This document shows, one piece after another, positions 26,682-36,191 of a DNA stretch of 64,000 nt; positions within the stretch are counted from its first letter, which is position 1; each line of letters starts with the position of its first letter. The DNA comes from Cryobacterium sp. PAMC25264 (GTDB taxonomy: Bacteria > Actinomycetota > Actinomycetes > Actinomycetales > Microbacteriaceae), in the NCBI RefSeq assembly GCF_019443325.1, contig NZ_CP080383.1, forward strand, positions 3,968,001-4,032,000. The letters run 5' to 3'. The position numbers and the translations under genes were made by a program. The notes under the pieces are model-generated. The model did not search any database and had not been told where the DNA came from. It worked only from the letters and a program-made list of their open reading frames with translations.

Positions 26682-27604
26682 TGTCACACTCCACCATCCT
26701 CGAGGACGCCGTTCCGGCCAGTGGCACTGTCGTGCGATCCGTGCGTCCCCCGGCCAAGCGGAAGAACCGCAGCAGCACCACCCGCAAGACCCTCGGCGAC
26801 TGGATGATCCTGCTCGTCGCCATCCTGATCGGCCTGCTCATCGCCGTGCCGTTCTTCCTGATCCTGATCAACTCGTTCAAGTCGCCGGCCGACTACAACG
26901 CCGCGGGCCCCCTCACCCTGCCCACCAATCTCTACTTCGACGGCATGGTCAACTTCTGGGAGCGGGTGAACTTTCCGGAGAAGCTCTGGAACAGCTTCTT
27001 CATCTCCAGCATCGTGGCCATCCTCGCCGTGGTGATCTCGCTGCTGAACGCGTTCGCGCTGGGCATCGGGCGGGTGCGTGGCCGCACCTGGATCGTGCTG
27101 TTGATCCTGCTCGCCAACATGCTGCCGCAGGAAGTGCTGCTCTACCCGCTCTACTTCATGTTCAAGTCGGTGGGCCTCTACGACAACCAGTGGGCCGTCA
27201 TCATCATCTTCGTGGTGATCCAGAGCGCCTTCGGCACCTACCTGCTGGCCAGCGTGCTGGGCACGTTCCCCAAGGAGATCCTCGAGGCCGCGTCGCTCGA
27301 CGGCGCGAGCCGCTGGACGATCCTTTACCGGGTGGTCTACCCGATCACCAAGCCCACCCTGAGCGTTCTGGTGATCTTCTTCTTCATCTGGACCTGGAAC
27401 GAGTTCCTCATCCCGCTGACCTTCCTGGTCAGCAACGCCAGCCAGACCGTGCCCGTTTCCATCGCGGTGCTGCAGGGTGACCGGCTCATGGACGTCACCA
27501 CCACGAGCGCGTCGGCCCTGCTGGGCCTGCTGCCCACCCTGATCTTCTTCCTCATCTTCCAACGCACCCTCACCAGAGGCATCACCGCAGGAGCAGTCAA
27601 GTAG
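26681..27604 (+). CDS. Sugar ABC transporter permease, MalG type (xyloglucan-type cassette)
   Basis: The protein has 307 residues and six membrane segments, with the EAA loop E-A-A-S-L-D-G-A-S near residue 205. It is the second channel subunit and ends two bases before the alpha-xylosidase start. As in the other family-1 importers here, no ATPase gene is nearby. Confidence 0.9.
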   Translation: MSHSTILEDAVPASGTVVRSVRPPAKRKNRSSTTRKTLGDWMILLVAILIGLLIAVPFFLILINSFKSPADYNAAGPLTLPTNLYFDGMVNFWERVNFPEKLWNSFFISSIVAILAVVISLLNAFALGIGRVRGRTWIVLLILLANMLPQEVLLYPLYFMFKSVGLYDNQWAVIIIFVVIQSAFGTYLLASVLGTFPKEILEAASLDGASRWTILYRVVYPITKPTLSVLVIFFFIWTWNEFLIPLTFLVSNASQTVPVSIAVLQGDRLMDVTTTSASALLGLLPTLIFFLIFQRTLTRGITAGAVK

Positions 27605-27606
27605 TC

Positions 27607-29946
27607 ATGAAATTCACCGACGGTTTTTGGCACACCCGCCCCGGCGTCACCGCGCTGTACGCGCAGGAGGCGTACGACATCGAGCAGGTCGGCTCCGCCC
27701 TGCGGGTGTCGGCGCCGACCAAGACGATCGAACGCCGCGGCGACGTGCTCAACCGGGCCCTGCTCACGGTGACGCTGTCCTCGCCGTTGGAGGGCATCAT
27801 CCGGGTGCGGGTCGAACAGCACACCGGCGGCACGGCCAACCCGGGTTTCGACCTGGTCGGCGCCGAGCCGGATGCCGGCACGATCGTGATCGACGAGACC
27901 GGCGGCACCCTCACGGCCGGTGCGCTCACCGCCCGGATCGAACAGGGCAGCCCGTGGAACCTCTCCTTCGAGGCCGACGGACGCACCCTCACCTCGAGCG
28001 GACACAAGTCGATCGGGCACATGGACCTCGCCCCGCACGCGCCGATCGCCGCCGAACCGGCCGGAGTGGCCGGGGTCACGACCACGGGCCTGGCACCGGC
28101 CTGCGCCTACACGCACGCGCAGCTCTCGCTCGGCGTGGGCGAACTCGTGTACGGGCTCGGCGAGCGTTTCGGCCCGCTGACCAAGAACGGCCAGACCGTC
28201 GACATCTGGAACGCCGACGGCGGCACCTCCAGCGAGCAGTCCTACAAGAACGTGCCGTTCTACCTCACCAACCGCGGCTACGGCGTGCTCGTCAACCATC
28301 CCGAGCACGTCTCCTTCGAGCTGGGCACCGAGGCCGTGGAGCGCGTGCAGTTCTCCGTCGCCGGACCGGCCATCGAATACCTGGTGATCTACGGTCCGAC
28401 CCCCAAGGACGTGCTCGAGCGCTACACCCGGCTCACCGGCCGCCCCGCCAAGGTGCCGGCCTGGTCGTACGGCCTCTGGCTGTCGACCTCGTTCACCACC
28501 CAGTACGACGAAGCCACCGTCAACAGCTTCATCGACGGCATGGCCGAGCGCGACCTGCCGCTGTCCGTCTTCCACTTCGACTGCTTCTGGATGCGCGAAT
28601 TCAACTGGACCGACTTCGAATGGGACCCGCGGGTGTTCCCCGACCCCGAGGGCATGCTCGCCCGGCTGCACGAGAAGAACTTGCACGTGAGCGCCTGGAT
28701 CAATCCGTACATCGCCCAGCGGGCCGGCATCTTCGCCGAGGCCGCCGAGGCCGGCTACCTGGTGAAGAAGGCCAACGGCGCAATCTGGCAGTGGGACCTC
28801 TGGCAGGCCGGCATGGCCCTGGTCGACTTCACCAACCCGGCGGCCACCCGCTGGTTCCAGGACAAGCTGCGCGGCCTCTTCGCTCAGGGGGTCGACGCCA
28901 TCAAGACCGACTTCGGCGAACGCATCCCCACGGATGTGGTCTGGCACGACGGCTCCTCGCCCGACGTGATGCACAACTGGTACACCCAGCTCTACAACAA
29001 GGCCGTCTTCGAGGTGCTCCAGGAGCACCGCGGCGAGGGCGATGCCGTGCTCTTCGCCCGGTCGGCCACTGTGGGCGGGCAGATGCAGCCCGTGCACTGG
29101 GGCGGAGACAACTCCTCGTCGTTCGAGTCGATGGCCGAGACCTTGCGCGGCGGGCTCTCGCTGGCCTTCAGCGGCTTCGGTTACTGGAGCCACGACATCG
29201 GCGGCTTCGAAGGCATGCCGGATGCCGCCGTGTTCAAGCGCTGGCTGGCCTTCGGTCTGCTCTCCAGCCACTCCCGGCTGCACGGCTCCACCAGCTACCG
29301 GGTGCCGTGGCTCTTCGACGACGGCACGGAGGAACCCGGCCAGAGCGCCGTGGACGTGACCCGGTTCTTCACCAAGCTCAAGCTCGCCCTGATGCCCTAC
29401 CTCTATCGGGTGGGCCTGGAGGCGCACGCCACCGGCACGCCGTTCATGCGGCCCATGCAACTCGAATTCCCCGACGACCCCGCCGTGGACTATCTCGACA
29501 AGCAGTACCTGCTCGGCGGCGACCTGCTGGTGGCACCGGTGTTCAGCGCCACGGGTGACGTGCAGTACTACCTGCCCGCCGGCACCTGGACCAACTACCT
29601 GACCGACGAAGTCGTCACCGGCCCTCTCTGGCGCCGGGAGACCCACGCCTTCGACAGCATCCCGCTGTGGGTGCGCGAAGGCGCCGTGCTCGTCACCGGA
29701 TCCCGCGACGACCGGCCCGACTACGACTACACCGACGAGCCCCTCATCACCGTTTATCCGGGCGGCGACGGAGCGGACCGGGTTGTGTTCATCGACAACC
29801 CGCTGGACGGCAGCCACCGCACTGTCCACATCAGCACCGAACTCGACCAGACTGTCCTTACCGGCGATTCGGCGGTGCCGTTCCGCGCCCGCCTGGCCGG
29901 TGGCACTACCGTGGTCGCTACCGACCGAAAGGCACTTCTCCGATGA
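27607..29946 (+). CDS. yicI: Alpha-xylosidase, GH31 (YicI type)
   Basis: The 779-residue protein has no signal peptide, so it is cytoplasmic. The GH31 nucleophile is D435 in I-K-T-D-F-G-E and the acid/base is D501 in H-W-G-G-D-N. The K-T-D-F-G-E form and the 66-residue spacing are those of YicI-type alpha-xylosidases rather than alpha-glucosidases. It removes alpha-1,6-linked xylose from xyloglucan oligosaccharides. Its TGA overlaps the ATG of the GH1 gene. Confidence 0.93.
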   Translation: MKFTDGFWHTRPGVTALYAQEAYDIEQVGSALRVSAPTKTIERRGDVLNRALLTVTLSSPLEGIIRVRVEQHTGGTANPGFDLVGAEPDAGTIVIDETGGTLTAGALTARIEQGSPWNLSFEADGRTLTSSGHKSIGHMDLAPHAPIAAEPAGVAGVTTTGLAPACAYTHAQLSLGVGELVYGLGERFGPLTKNGQTVDIWNADGGTSSEQSYKNVPFYLTNRGYGVLVNHPEHVSFELGTEAVERVQFSVAGPAIEYLVIYGPTPKDVLERYTRLTGRPAKVPAWSYGLWLSTSFTTQYDEATVNSFIDGMAERDLPLSVFHFDCFWMREFNWTDFEWDPRVFPDPEGMLARLHEKNLHVSAWINPYIAQRAGIFAEAAEAGYLVKKANGAIWQWDLWQAGMALVDFTNPAATRWFQDKLRGLFAQGVDAIKTDFGERIPTDVVWHDGSSPDVMHNWYTQLYNKAVFEVLQEHRGEGDAVLFARSATVGGQMQPVHWGGDNSSSFESMAETLRGGLSLAFSGFGYWSHDIGGFEGMPDAAVFKRWLAFGLLSSHSRLHGSTSYRVPWLFDDGTEEPGQSAVDVTRFFTKLKLALMPYLYRVGLEAHATGTPFMRPMQLEFPDDPAVDYLDKQYLLGGDLLVAPVFSATGDVQYYLPAGTWTNYLTDEVVTGPLWRRETHAFDSIPLWVREGAVLVTGSRDDRPDYDYTDEPLITVYPGGDGADRVVFIDNPLDGSHRTVHISTELDQTVLTGDSAVPFRARLAGGTTVVATDRKALLR

Positions 29947-31399
29947 CCAGCACCACCGCCCCCTCCGCGTCCGCGGGCAACCCCGACTACCGCGACTCCG
30001 GGCTCGTGTTCCCCGAGTCGTTCCTGTTCGGTTCCGCCACCGCCAGCTACCAGATCGAGGGCGCCTTCGACGAGGACGGTCGCGGGCCCTCCATCTGGGA
30101 CACCTTCAGCCACACCCCCGGCAAGGTCTGGAACGGTGACACGGGCGATGTCGCCGCCGACCACTACCACCGGCTCGAGGAGGACCTCGACCTGATGACA
30201 TCGCTGGGCCTGGCCGCGTACCGTTTCTCGATCGCCTGGTCGCGCATCCAGCCCACCGGCCGCGGCCCGGCCAACCAGGCCGGACTCGACTTCTACGGGC
30301 GTCTGATCGACGGCCTGATCGCCCGCGGCATCCGCCCGATCGTCACCATGTACCACTGGGACCTGCCGCAGGCGCTCGAGGATGAGGGCGGCTGGACCAA
30401 CCGGGCCACGGCCTACGCGTTCGCGGACTACGCGCGGATTCTTGGGCTCGCCTTCGGCGACCGGGTCGACACCTGGACCACGCTGAACGAGCCCTGGTGC
30501 TCCGCCTACCTGGGCTACGGCTCCGGCGCGCACGCGCCCGGCCGCACCGACGGCGCCGAGGCGCTCACCGCCGTGCACCACCTCAACCTGGCCCACGGCC
30601 TGGCGATTCAGGCGTTGAAGCCCGTGGTGACCAACGACCCCGACTTCTCGATCACGCTCAACTTGCACGTCATCCGCGGCGAGGGCGAGACCGGGCCCGA
30701 GGCCGTGCGCCAGATCGACGCGCTGGCCAACCGGGTGTTCCTCGGCCCGCTGCTGACCGGCGAGTACCCGGCGGATGTCTTCGAAGACACCGCGGGCATC
30801 ACCGACTGGGCGTTCGTCCTGCCCGGCGACACCGAGATCATCCACCAGCCGCTGGACGTACTCGGGTGAACTACTACTCCACCACCCTGGTGCGCATGTG
30901 GGACGGAGTCTCGCCCCGCGAGAACTCCGACGGACACAAGGACGTCGGCGCATCACCGTGGCCCGGCGCCGACCAGGTCGAGTTCCTCGCCCAGCCCGGC
31001 CCGTATACCGAGATGGGCTGGAACATCGAACCGTCCGGCCTCGAGGACCTGCTCGTGGCGTTGCACGAGGAGTTCCCGAACCAGCCGCTGATGGTCACCG
31101 AGAACGGTGCCGCATTCGCGGATGAGGTTGTGCCGACCGAGGACGGCCCCCGCGTGCACGACGTGGAGCGCACCGACTACCTGCGCCGGCACTTCACCGC
31201 CGCGCACCGGGCGATGGCCCGCGGCGTGGACCTGCGCGGCTACCAGGTGTGGTCGCTGATGGACAACTTCGAGTGGGGCTACGGCTACTCCAAGCGGTTC
31301 GGCATCATCCACGTGGACTACGACACCCTGGTGCGCACCCCCAAGGACAGCGCGCACTGGTACGCCGCCCTGGTCGCCACCCACACCCTCCCCGCCTAA
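29943..31399 (+). pseudogene. GH1 beta-glucosidase interrupted by a -1 frameshift
   Basis: The first frame (29943-30869) encodes the barrel up to L-D-V-L-G with acid/base E183 in T-L-N-E-P-W. It then meets TGA at 30867. The +1 frame continues without loss as V-N-Y-Y-S-T-T and carries the nucleophile in V-T-E-N-G. One extra G in the run at 30864-30866 would restore a normal enzyme of about 485 residues. Either this is a real lesion or a base was missed in sequencing. An intact enzyme would remove glucose after alpha-xylosidase action. Confidence 0.85.
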
Positions 31400-31411
31400 C
31401 CCCCTCCCGTT

Positions 31412-31474
31412 CCGCGAACTGTGAGTTAAGCCCCAAAAATCCCCGGATTTTGGGGCTTTTCTCACAGTTCGCGG
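31412..31474. terminator. Bidirectional terminator between convergent genes
   Basis: An outer perfect 14-bp stem (CCGCGAACTGTGAG with CTCACAGTTCGCGG) encloses an inner 11-bp stem (AAGCCCCAAAA with TTTTGGGGCTT). The inner stem carries A and T runs on both strands, so it can act as an intrinsic terminator either way. It lies between the GH1 gene and the epimerase gene. Confidence 0.8.
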
Positions 31475-31479
31475 GAGGG

Positions 31480-32340
31480 TCAGCGGGGGTCTTGCCAGGA
31501 GTGGGCGGGGGAGAAGCCCAGGAGGCGGCGGGCCTTGTCGATGCCGAGCAGTGTCTCGGTCCCGGTGACCTCGCGGGTGAGCTGCACATCCGGGAACACC
31601 TCGGAGGCCAGCTCGGCGCTCGGCCGCCGCATCACGGTGTCGGCGGCGGCGATGATGAAGCGCTCGAAGCCGGGCGGAGCGGTCTGCAGGGCCTTGAGCA
31701 CCGCCTGCGCGCCGTCGCGGCCGTCGATGTAGCCCCAGAGGTTCCACTTGCGCAGCGTCGCATCCGCCTGGAACGCCTCGAAACCGTCGTAGTCCTCCGG
31801 GTCCATCACGTTGGAGAAGCGCAGCGCCGTGATCGAAAGCGTCGGGTCCCAGCGCACCAGCTCAATGGCCATCTGCTCCTCGAGGTGCTTCACCAGTGAG
31901 TAGGTGCTCTCCGGGCGGGCCGGGTACTCCTCGTCGACCGGGATATAGGGCGGGTCGGTGTCGAACGGCAGACCGAGCACGGTCTCGCTCGACGCGTAGA
32001 CGATGCGACGGATGCCCGCACGGCGGGCCGCCTGGAACACGTTGTAGCTGGAGAGCATGTTGTTGTGGAAGGTGGCGACGTCGGGAGCCAGTCCCGGTGC
32101 GGGGATCGCGCCGAGATGCACGACGGCGTCGAAGCCGTCGATCTGGTCGTTGACGCCCGTGAACGCGTCGGCCACCTGACCGTAATCGGTCAGGTCGATG
32201 CGCACGAAGCCCGGTCCGCGACTGCCGGCCAGGTCGAAGTTGATCACCTGGTGGCCCTCGGCCCTGAGCCGGGCGAGGACGGTCTTGCCGAGTTTGCCGC
32301 TGCCGCCGGTGAGGGCGATTCTCATGCTGGGGGATTCCAT
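31480..32340 (-). CDS. NAD(P)-dependent epimerase/dehydratase (extended SDR)
   Basis: About 286 residues. The Rossmann motif G-G-S-G-K-L-G-K opens the protein, and the catalytic Y-S-L-V-K follows at mid-length with A-S-S-E-T before it. The ATG at 32340 has AAGGA six bases upstream; ATGs at 32346 and 32325 are alternatives. The layout resembles sugar epimerases and uronate dehydrogenases, but the substrate is not clear. It diverges from a ROK regulator with a candidate ROK operator between them, which suggests a role in sugar use. Confidence 0.78.
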   Translation of the reverse strand: MESPSMRIALTGGSGKLGKTVLARLRAEGHQVINFDLAGSRGPGFVRIDLTDYGQVADAFTGVNDQIDGFDAVVHLGAIPAPGLAPDVATFHNNMLSSYNVFQAARRAGIRRIVYASSETVLGLPFDTDPPYIPVDEEYPARPESTYSLVKHLEEQMAIELVRWDPTLSITALRFSNVMDPEDYDGFEAFQADATLRKWNLWGYIDGRDGAQAVLKALQTAPPGFERFIIAAADTVMRRPSAELASEVFPDVQLTREVTGTETLLGIDKARRLLGFSPAHSWQDPR

Positions 32341-32449
32341 GGACATCCTTGTCGTCGATCGGGTGTGCCGGAAGCGGCCCTGGCTGAGCCAGGTTGCGCT
32401 CCCGGGTTTCTCCGCTTAATTGTGCCCGTGTCGAAAAGGACTCCGGGCC

Positions 32450-32472
32450 ATTTGTGGCGATGTGCAACGTAT
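32450..32472. promoter_or_regulatory. Candidate ROK-type operator between SDR and ROK genes
   Basis: ATTTGT at 32450-32455 and ACGTAT at 32467-32472 with an 11-base spacer match the pattern upstream of xylA with one change. It lies in the 265-bp divergent region and could serve both genes. Confidence 0.5.
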
Positions 32473-32605
32473 CACGCCGCCCCGGGAGTTCTGCCGGGTA
32501 TTCTGAGGTCCACGGCGAAGGACGCCCGGCGCGCGGGGGAGCACCCTGCCGCAGCCAGTCGGTCGCCCGCGGGCATCGACTGGGAACCAGTCAGACGGAG
32601 GAAGC

Positions 32606-33793
32606 GTGCAGGGCAGCAGCCATGACGACGTGCGCCGGCACAACCTGTCGGTGGTGCTGCGACTCGTGCACCGCAGCGGCGCCGCCTCCCGGTCTCAGCT
32701 CACCAAGGTGACGGGGCTGAACCGTTCCACCATCGCCGCCCTCGTGTCCGAACTGGCCGAGCGCGGACTGGTCGTCGAGAGCGAGCCGAGCGCGACCAAC
32801 CAGGTCGGCCGGCCCAGCCCCATCGTGAGCGTGAGCGAGCGGGTCGTGGCGCTCGCCGTGAACCCCGAGATCGACGCCGTGACGATCGGTATCGTGGGCC
32901 TGGACGGCCAGGTGCACCGCCGGGTGCGCTACCCCACCGACCAGTCACCGAGCGTGCTCGAGGCCGTCAACATCGCCGCCGCCGTGATCGACGGAATGCG
33001 CGGCGAACTGGACGCCAAGTTCACCGTCGTGGGCGTCGGTGTGGCCGTGCCTGGACTCGTGCGCGCGCACGACGGCCTGGTGCGGCACGCGCCGCACCTC
33101 GGCTGGGTCGACGAGCCGCTGGCCGAGATGCTCGAGGCGGCCACCGGCTACCCGGTGCTGGCCGCCAACGACGCCAGCCTTGGTGCCATGGCCGAGCGCT
33201 TCTTCGGGGCCGGCAAGGGCATCACCGACCTCATCTACCTCAACGGCGGCGCCAGCGGTATCGGCGGCGGCATGATCGTGGGCGGGGCACCCGCAGGAGG
33301 CATCGCCGGCTACGCGGGCGAGTTCGGCCACACCCGGGTCAGCGACAGTGACCGGGTCGACTCGGCGGGCATCCGCGGCACCCTCGAGGCCGAGGTGACC
33401 CGGCGCGAGCTGCTCGAGGTGCTCGACCTGGCCGGGGCGGATGCCGACGAGCTCGAGCAGGCGCTGCTGGCCTCCACGTCGCCGGCCGTGCGCGCGGAGG
33501 TAAACCGCCAGATCGACCACCTCGCGGTGGCGCTGGCCGGGGCCATCAATATCCTGAACCCCCAGGTGGTGGTGCTCGGCGGTTTCCTCGCGGCGCTGCT
33601 GGCGGTGGATGCCGAACGGTTGCGTTCGGCCGTTGCCGCGCTGTCGCTCGGGGCCGCGTTCGGCAGCGTGCGGCTCAGTGCCGCCGAACTGGGCTCGAAC
33701 CTGCTCATGATCGGTGCCGCCGAACTGGCCTTCGAGGGCCTGCTCGACGACCCGGCCGCATTGCCCACCGGGGTGGCCGGCCCGTCAGTCTGA
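32606..33793 (+). CDS. ROK-family regulator lacking the zinc motif
   Basis: The protein has 395 residues. GTG 32606 has GGAGG six bases upstream. The winged helix contains T-G-L-N-R-S-T-I-A-A-L-V, the same recognition helix as the ROK protein at 21505, and the rest aligns throughout. At the expected zinc site C-x-C-G-x-x-G-C the sequence is S-D-R-V-D-S-A-G-I-R-G-T-L-E, with no cysteine. Ligand binding or domain coupling may therefore differ from its paralogue. The divergent SDR gene is its most likely target. Confidence 0.85.
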   Translation: MQGSSHDDVRRHNLSVVLRLVHRSGAASRSQLTKVTGLNRSTIAALVSELAERGLVVESEPSATNQVGRPSPIVSVSERVVALAVNPEIDAVTIGIVGLDGQVHRRVRYPTDQSPSVLEAVNIAAAVIDGMRGELDAKFTVVGVGVAVPGLVRAHDGLVRHAPHLGWVDEPLAEMLEAATGYPVLAANDASLGAMAERFFGAGKGITDLIYLNGGASGIGGGMIVGGAPAGGIAGYAGEFGHTRVSDSDRVDSAGIRGTLEAEVTRRELLEVLDLAGADADELEQALLASTSPAVRAEVNRQIDHLAVALAGAINILNPQVVVLGGFLAALLAVDAERLRSAVAALSLGAAFGSVRLSAAELGSNLLMIGAAELAFEGLLDDPAALPTGVAGPSV

Positions 33794-33983
33794 CGCCCGC
33801 CGCGCCCCGGTTACGGCCCGCGACCCGGCTCCTGGGCGGCAAGTTGCAGGAATTCACGCATCCGCGCAATCTTTGCCCGGATGCCCCGGCGGGGGAATAG
33901 AACCGGGTCCGGAACGCTTTTCGCAATTGGGCCCGCGCGCCCACCCCTCCCCACCGTACGATTCCGACCGAGGACTCTTTCAC

Positions 33984-35261
33984 GTGACTACCGCCGTCAT
34001 CCCCGTCATCACCGATGCACAGTTGCACTCGACCGCCCGGCACCCGGGTGACGCGCTCTCCCGGGGACAGCGCATCGTCTACATCATCATCCTGGGCGCG
34101 CTGACCGCACTCGGCCCGTTCACGATCGACCTGTACCTGCCGGCGTTCCCCATCCTGGAAAGCGAACTCGGGGTCTCCGCCGCAGCTATCCAGCTCACCC
34201 TCACCGGAACCATGATCGGCTTCGGCTTCGGCCAGCTCATCGTCGGACCGTGGAGCGACAAGATCGGCCGCCGGCTTCCGTTGCTGCTGGCCACCGGGTT
34301 CCACGTGCTGGCGTGTGTCGGTGCGGCGTTGTCCAGCGACATCGTCACGCTCGGGATCTTCCGGGTGCTGCAGGGCTTCGGCGCCGCGGCCGGTGCCGTC
34401 GTGGCCATGGCCATGGTGCGCGACCTGTTCGGCGGCAAGCCGCTGGTGAAGATGCTCTCCCGCCTCGCCCTGGTCAGCGGCCTCGCGCCCGTGCTCGCGC
34501 CGGTGATCGGCTCGCAGCTGCTGCTCGTGATGCCCTGGCGCGGCATCTTCTGGGTGCTCGCCGGTTACGGCATCGTCGTCATGGTCGCCGTCGCCATCTG
34601 GATCGTGGAAACCCTGCCCAAGGAGCGCCGCACGGTTCCCGGCCACTCCAGCCTCGGCCAGCGCTACCGCGCGGTGCTGGGCGACCGCACCTTCGTGGGC
34701 GTCGCCATCATCGGCGCCATGACCTTCACCGGGCTGTTCTCCTACCTCTCCTCGTCGCCGTTCCTGTTCCAGCAGGTCTACGACTTCAGCGCCCAGCAGT
34801 ACGGCGTGCTCTTCGCGATCAACTCCCTCGGCATTGTCGTGGGGGTGCAGACCAGCTCCCGGCTGATGCACCGCTACAACGTGGGCCCGCAGAACATCCT
34901 GATCGGCGCCACGGCCGTGCTGGTGCTCACCTCGGCCGCCATCTTCACTCTCGATCTGCTGGGCGCCGGCCTGTGGGGCACGCTCATCCCGCTCTGGTTC
35001 TTCATCGCCGGCTGTGGATTCACCTTCCCCACCGTGCAGGTCATCGCCCTCAACTCACACGGCAGCGAGGCCGGCACCGCCGCCTCGCTCTTGGGCGCGG
35101 CCAACTTCGGCATCGCCGGCCTGATCTCCCCGGTCGTGGGCCTGCTCGGCGTGGGAACCGCCGTTCCGATGGCCTCGGTGATGGGCGTGTGCGCGATCAT
35201 CTCCGTGCTCAGCCTCTGGCTCATCGTGCGCCCGCGCACAGTGGCCGCGCTCGGCCACTGA
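33984..35261 (+). CDS. MFS drug-efflux transporter, Bcr/CflA type
   Basis: The protein has 425 residues and twelve predicted membrane segments. The N-terminus L-G-A-L-T-A-L-G-P-F-T-I-D-L-Y-L-P-A-F and motif A G-P-W-S-D-K-I-G-R-R are those of the Bcr/CflA multidrug exporters. GTG 33984 is preceded by GAGGA; longer in-frame starts run into the previous gene. Substrate unknown. The 190 bases before it show no clear operator. Confidence 0.87.
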   Translation: MTTAVIPVITDAQLHSTARHPGDALSRGQRIVYIIILGALTALGPFTIDLYLPAFPILESELGVSAAAIQLTLTGTMIGFGFGQLIVGPWSDKIGRRLPLLLATGFHVLACVGAALSSDIVTLGIFRVLQGFGAAAGAVVAMAMVRDLFGGKPLVKMLSRLALVSGLAPVLAPVIGSQLLLVMPWRGIFWVLAGYGIVVMVAVAIWIVETLPKERRTVPGHSSLGQRYRAVLGDRTFVGVAIIGAMTFTGLFSYLSSSPFLFQQVYDFSAQQYGVLFAINSLGIVVGVQTSSRLMHRYNVGPQNILIGATAVLVLTSAAIFTLDLLGAGLWGTLIPLWFFIAGCGFTFPTVQVIALNSHGSEAGTAASLLGAANFGIAGLISPVVGLLGVGTAVPMASVMGVCAIISVLSLWLIVRPRTVAALGH

Positions 35262-35351
35262 CCCGGTGAACACACCGGCGCGGCCGGGGCGGCGCCGGAC
35301 CGGGCGATTCTCGTCACCTCTGCGACGCCCCGGTATGGAAGAATCTCGAAC

Positions 35352-36191
35352 GTGACATCCACTCAGCCCGACGACTCGACCATCCGCGAGAGTTCGTCGG
35401 TCGACGTGCTCACCCGCAACGGAGTAACGGTGTTGGGCGACCCGGCCGGGCAGCCCGTGGTCTTCGGACCCGGCTACGGCACCAGCCAGAACATGTGGCG
35501 CCTGGTGGCGCCGCAATTCGCCGACGAACTCCGCGTGGTGCGCTTCGACCACGTCGGCTCGGGCGACTCCGACGTCTCGGCCTACGACCGGCGCAAATAC
35601 GATTCGCTGCGCGGCTACGCGGCCGACCTGCTCGAGATCCTGCGCGCTCTCGATCTGCACGATGTGGTTTTCGTGGGCCACTCGGTGAGCGCCATGATCG
35701 GTGCCCTCGCCGCCGTGGAGGAGCCGGAGCGCTTCGCCCGGCTGATCATGCTCGGTCCGTCTCCGCGCTACCTCAACGACGAGGGCTACCTGGGCGGCTT
35801 CGAACGCGCAGACGTCGACGCCCTCCTCGACGCCCTCGAGGTCAACCATGTGAGCTGGGCCGCCGAGATGGCGCCGACGCTGATGAAGAACGCCGACCGC
35901 CCCGAGCTGGCCGCCGAGCTGGCCGAGAGCATCGCCCGCACCAACACCATGGTCGCGCAGCACTTCGCCCGGGTCACCTTCCTCTCGGACTGGCGGCGCT
36001 TGCTCAAGAACATCACGACACCCACGCTGATCTTGCAGTCCTCCGACGACCTCATCGCCCCGCTCGAGGTGGGCGCGTACCTGCACAAGCACATTTCCGG
36101 CAGCGAACTCGTGGTGCTCAACGCCGCCGGGCACTACGCCCACCTGTCCGATCCCGGCGAGATCGAACGCCAGATCCGGCGCTTTCTGTGA
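35352..36191 (+). CDS. rsbQ: RsbQ-like alpha/beta hydrolase (signal-sensing)
   Basis: The protein has 279 residues. The nucleophile elbow G-H-S-V-S-A holds S111, the acid is in S-S-D-D (D232/D233) and the base is H261 in A-A-G-H-Y-A-H. The pattern matches RsbQ, which with the PAS phosphatase RsbP signals energy stress in Bacillus, and is related to the plant D14/KAI2 receptors. Its stop overlaps the start of a PAS diguanylate cyclase (GTGA), so the pair is co-translated. Direct control of the PAS domain is inferred from this arrangement. Confidence 0.82.
   Translation: MTSTQPDDSTIRESSSVDVLTRNGVTVLGDPAGQPVVFGPGYGTSQNMWRLVAPQFADELRVVRFDHVGSGDSDVSAYDRRKYDSLRGYAADLLEILRALDLHDVVFVGHSVSAMIGALAAVEEPERFARLIMLGPSPRYLNDEGYLGGFERADVDALLDALEVNHVSWAAEMAPTLMKNADRPELAAELAESIARTNTMVAQHFARVTFLSDWRRLLKNITTPTLILQSSDDLIAPLEVGAYLHKHISGSELVVLNAAGHYAHLSDPGEIERQIRRFL

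Noticed and set aside
27337..29829. 830-codon minus-strand frame across the alpha-xylosidase gene
   Set aside because: It is antisense to a gene with all GH31 catalytic residues and shows no domain of its own.
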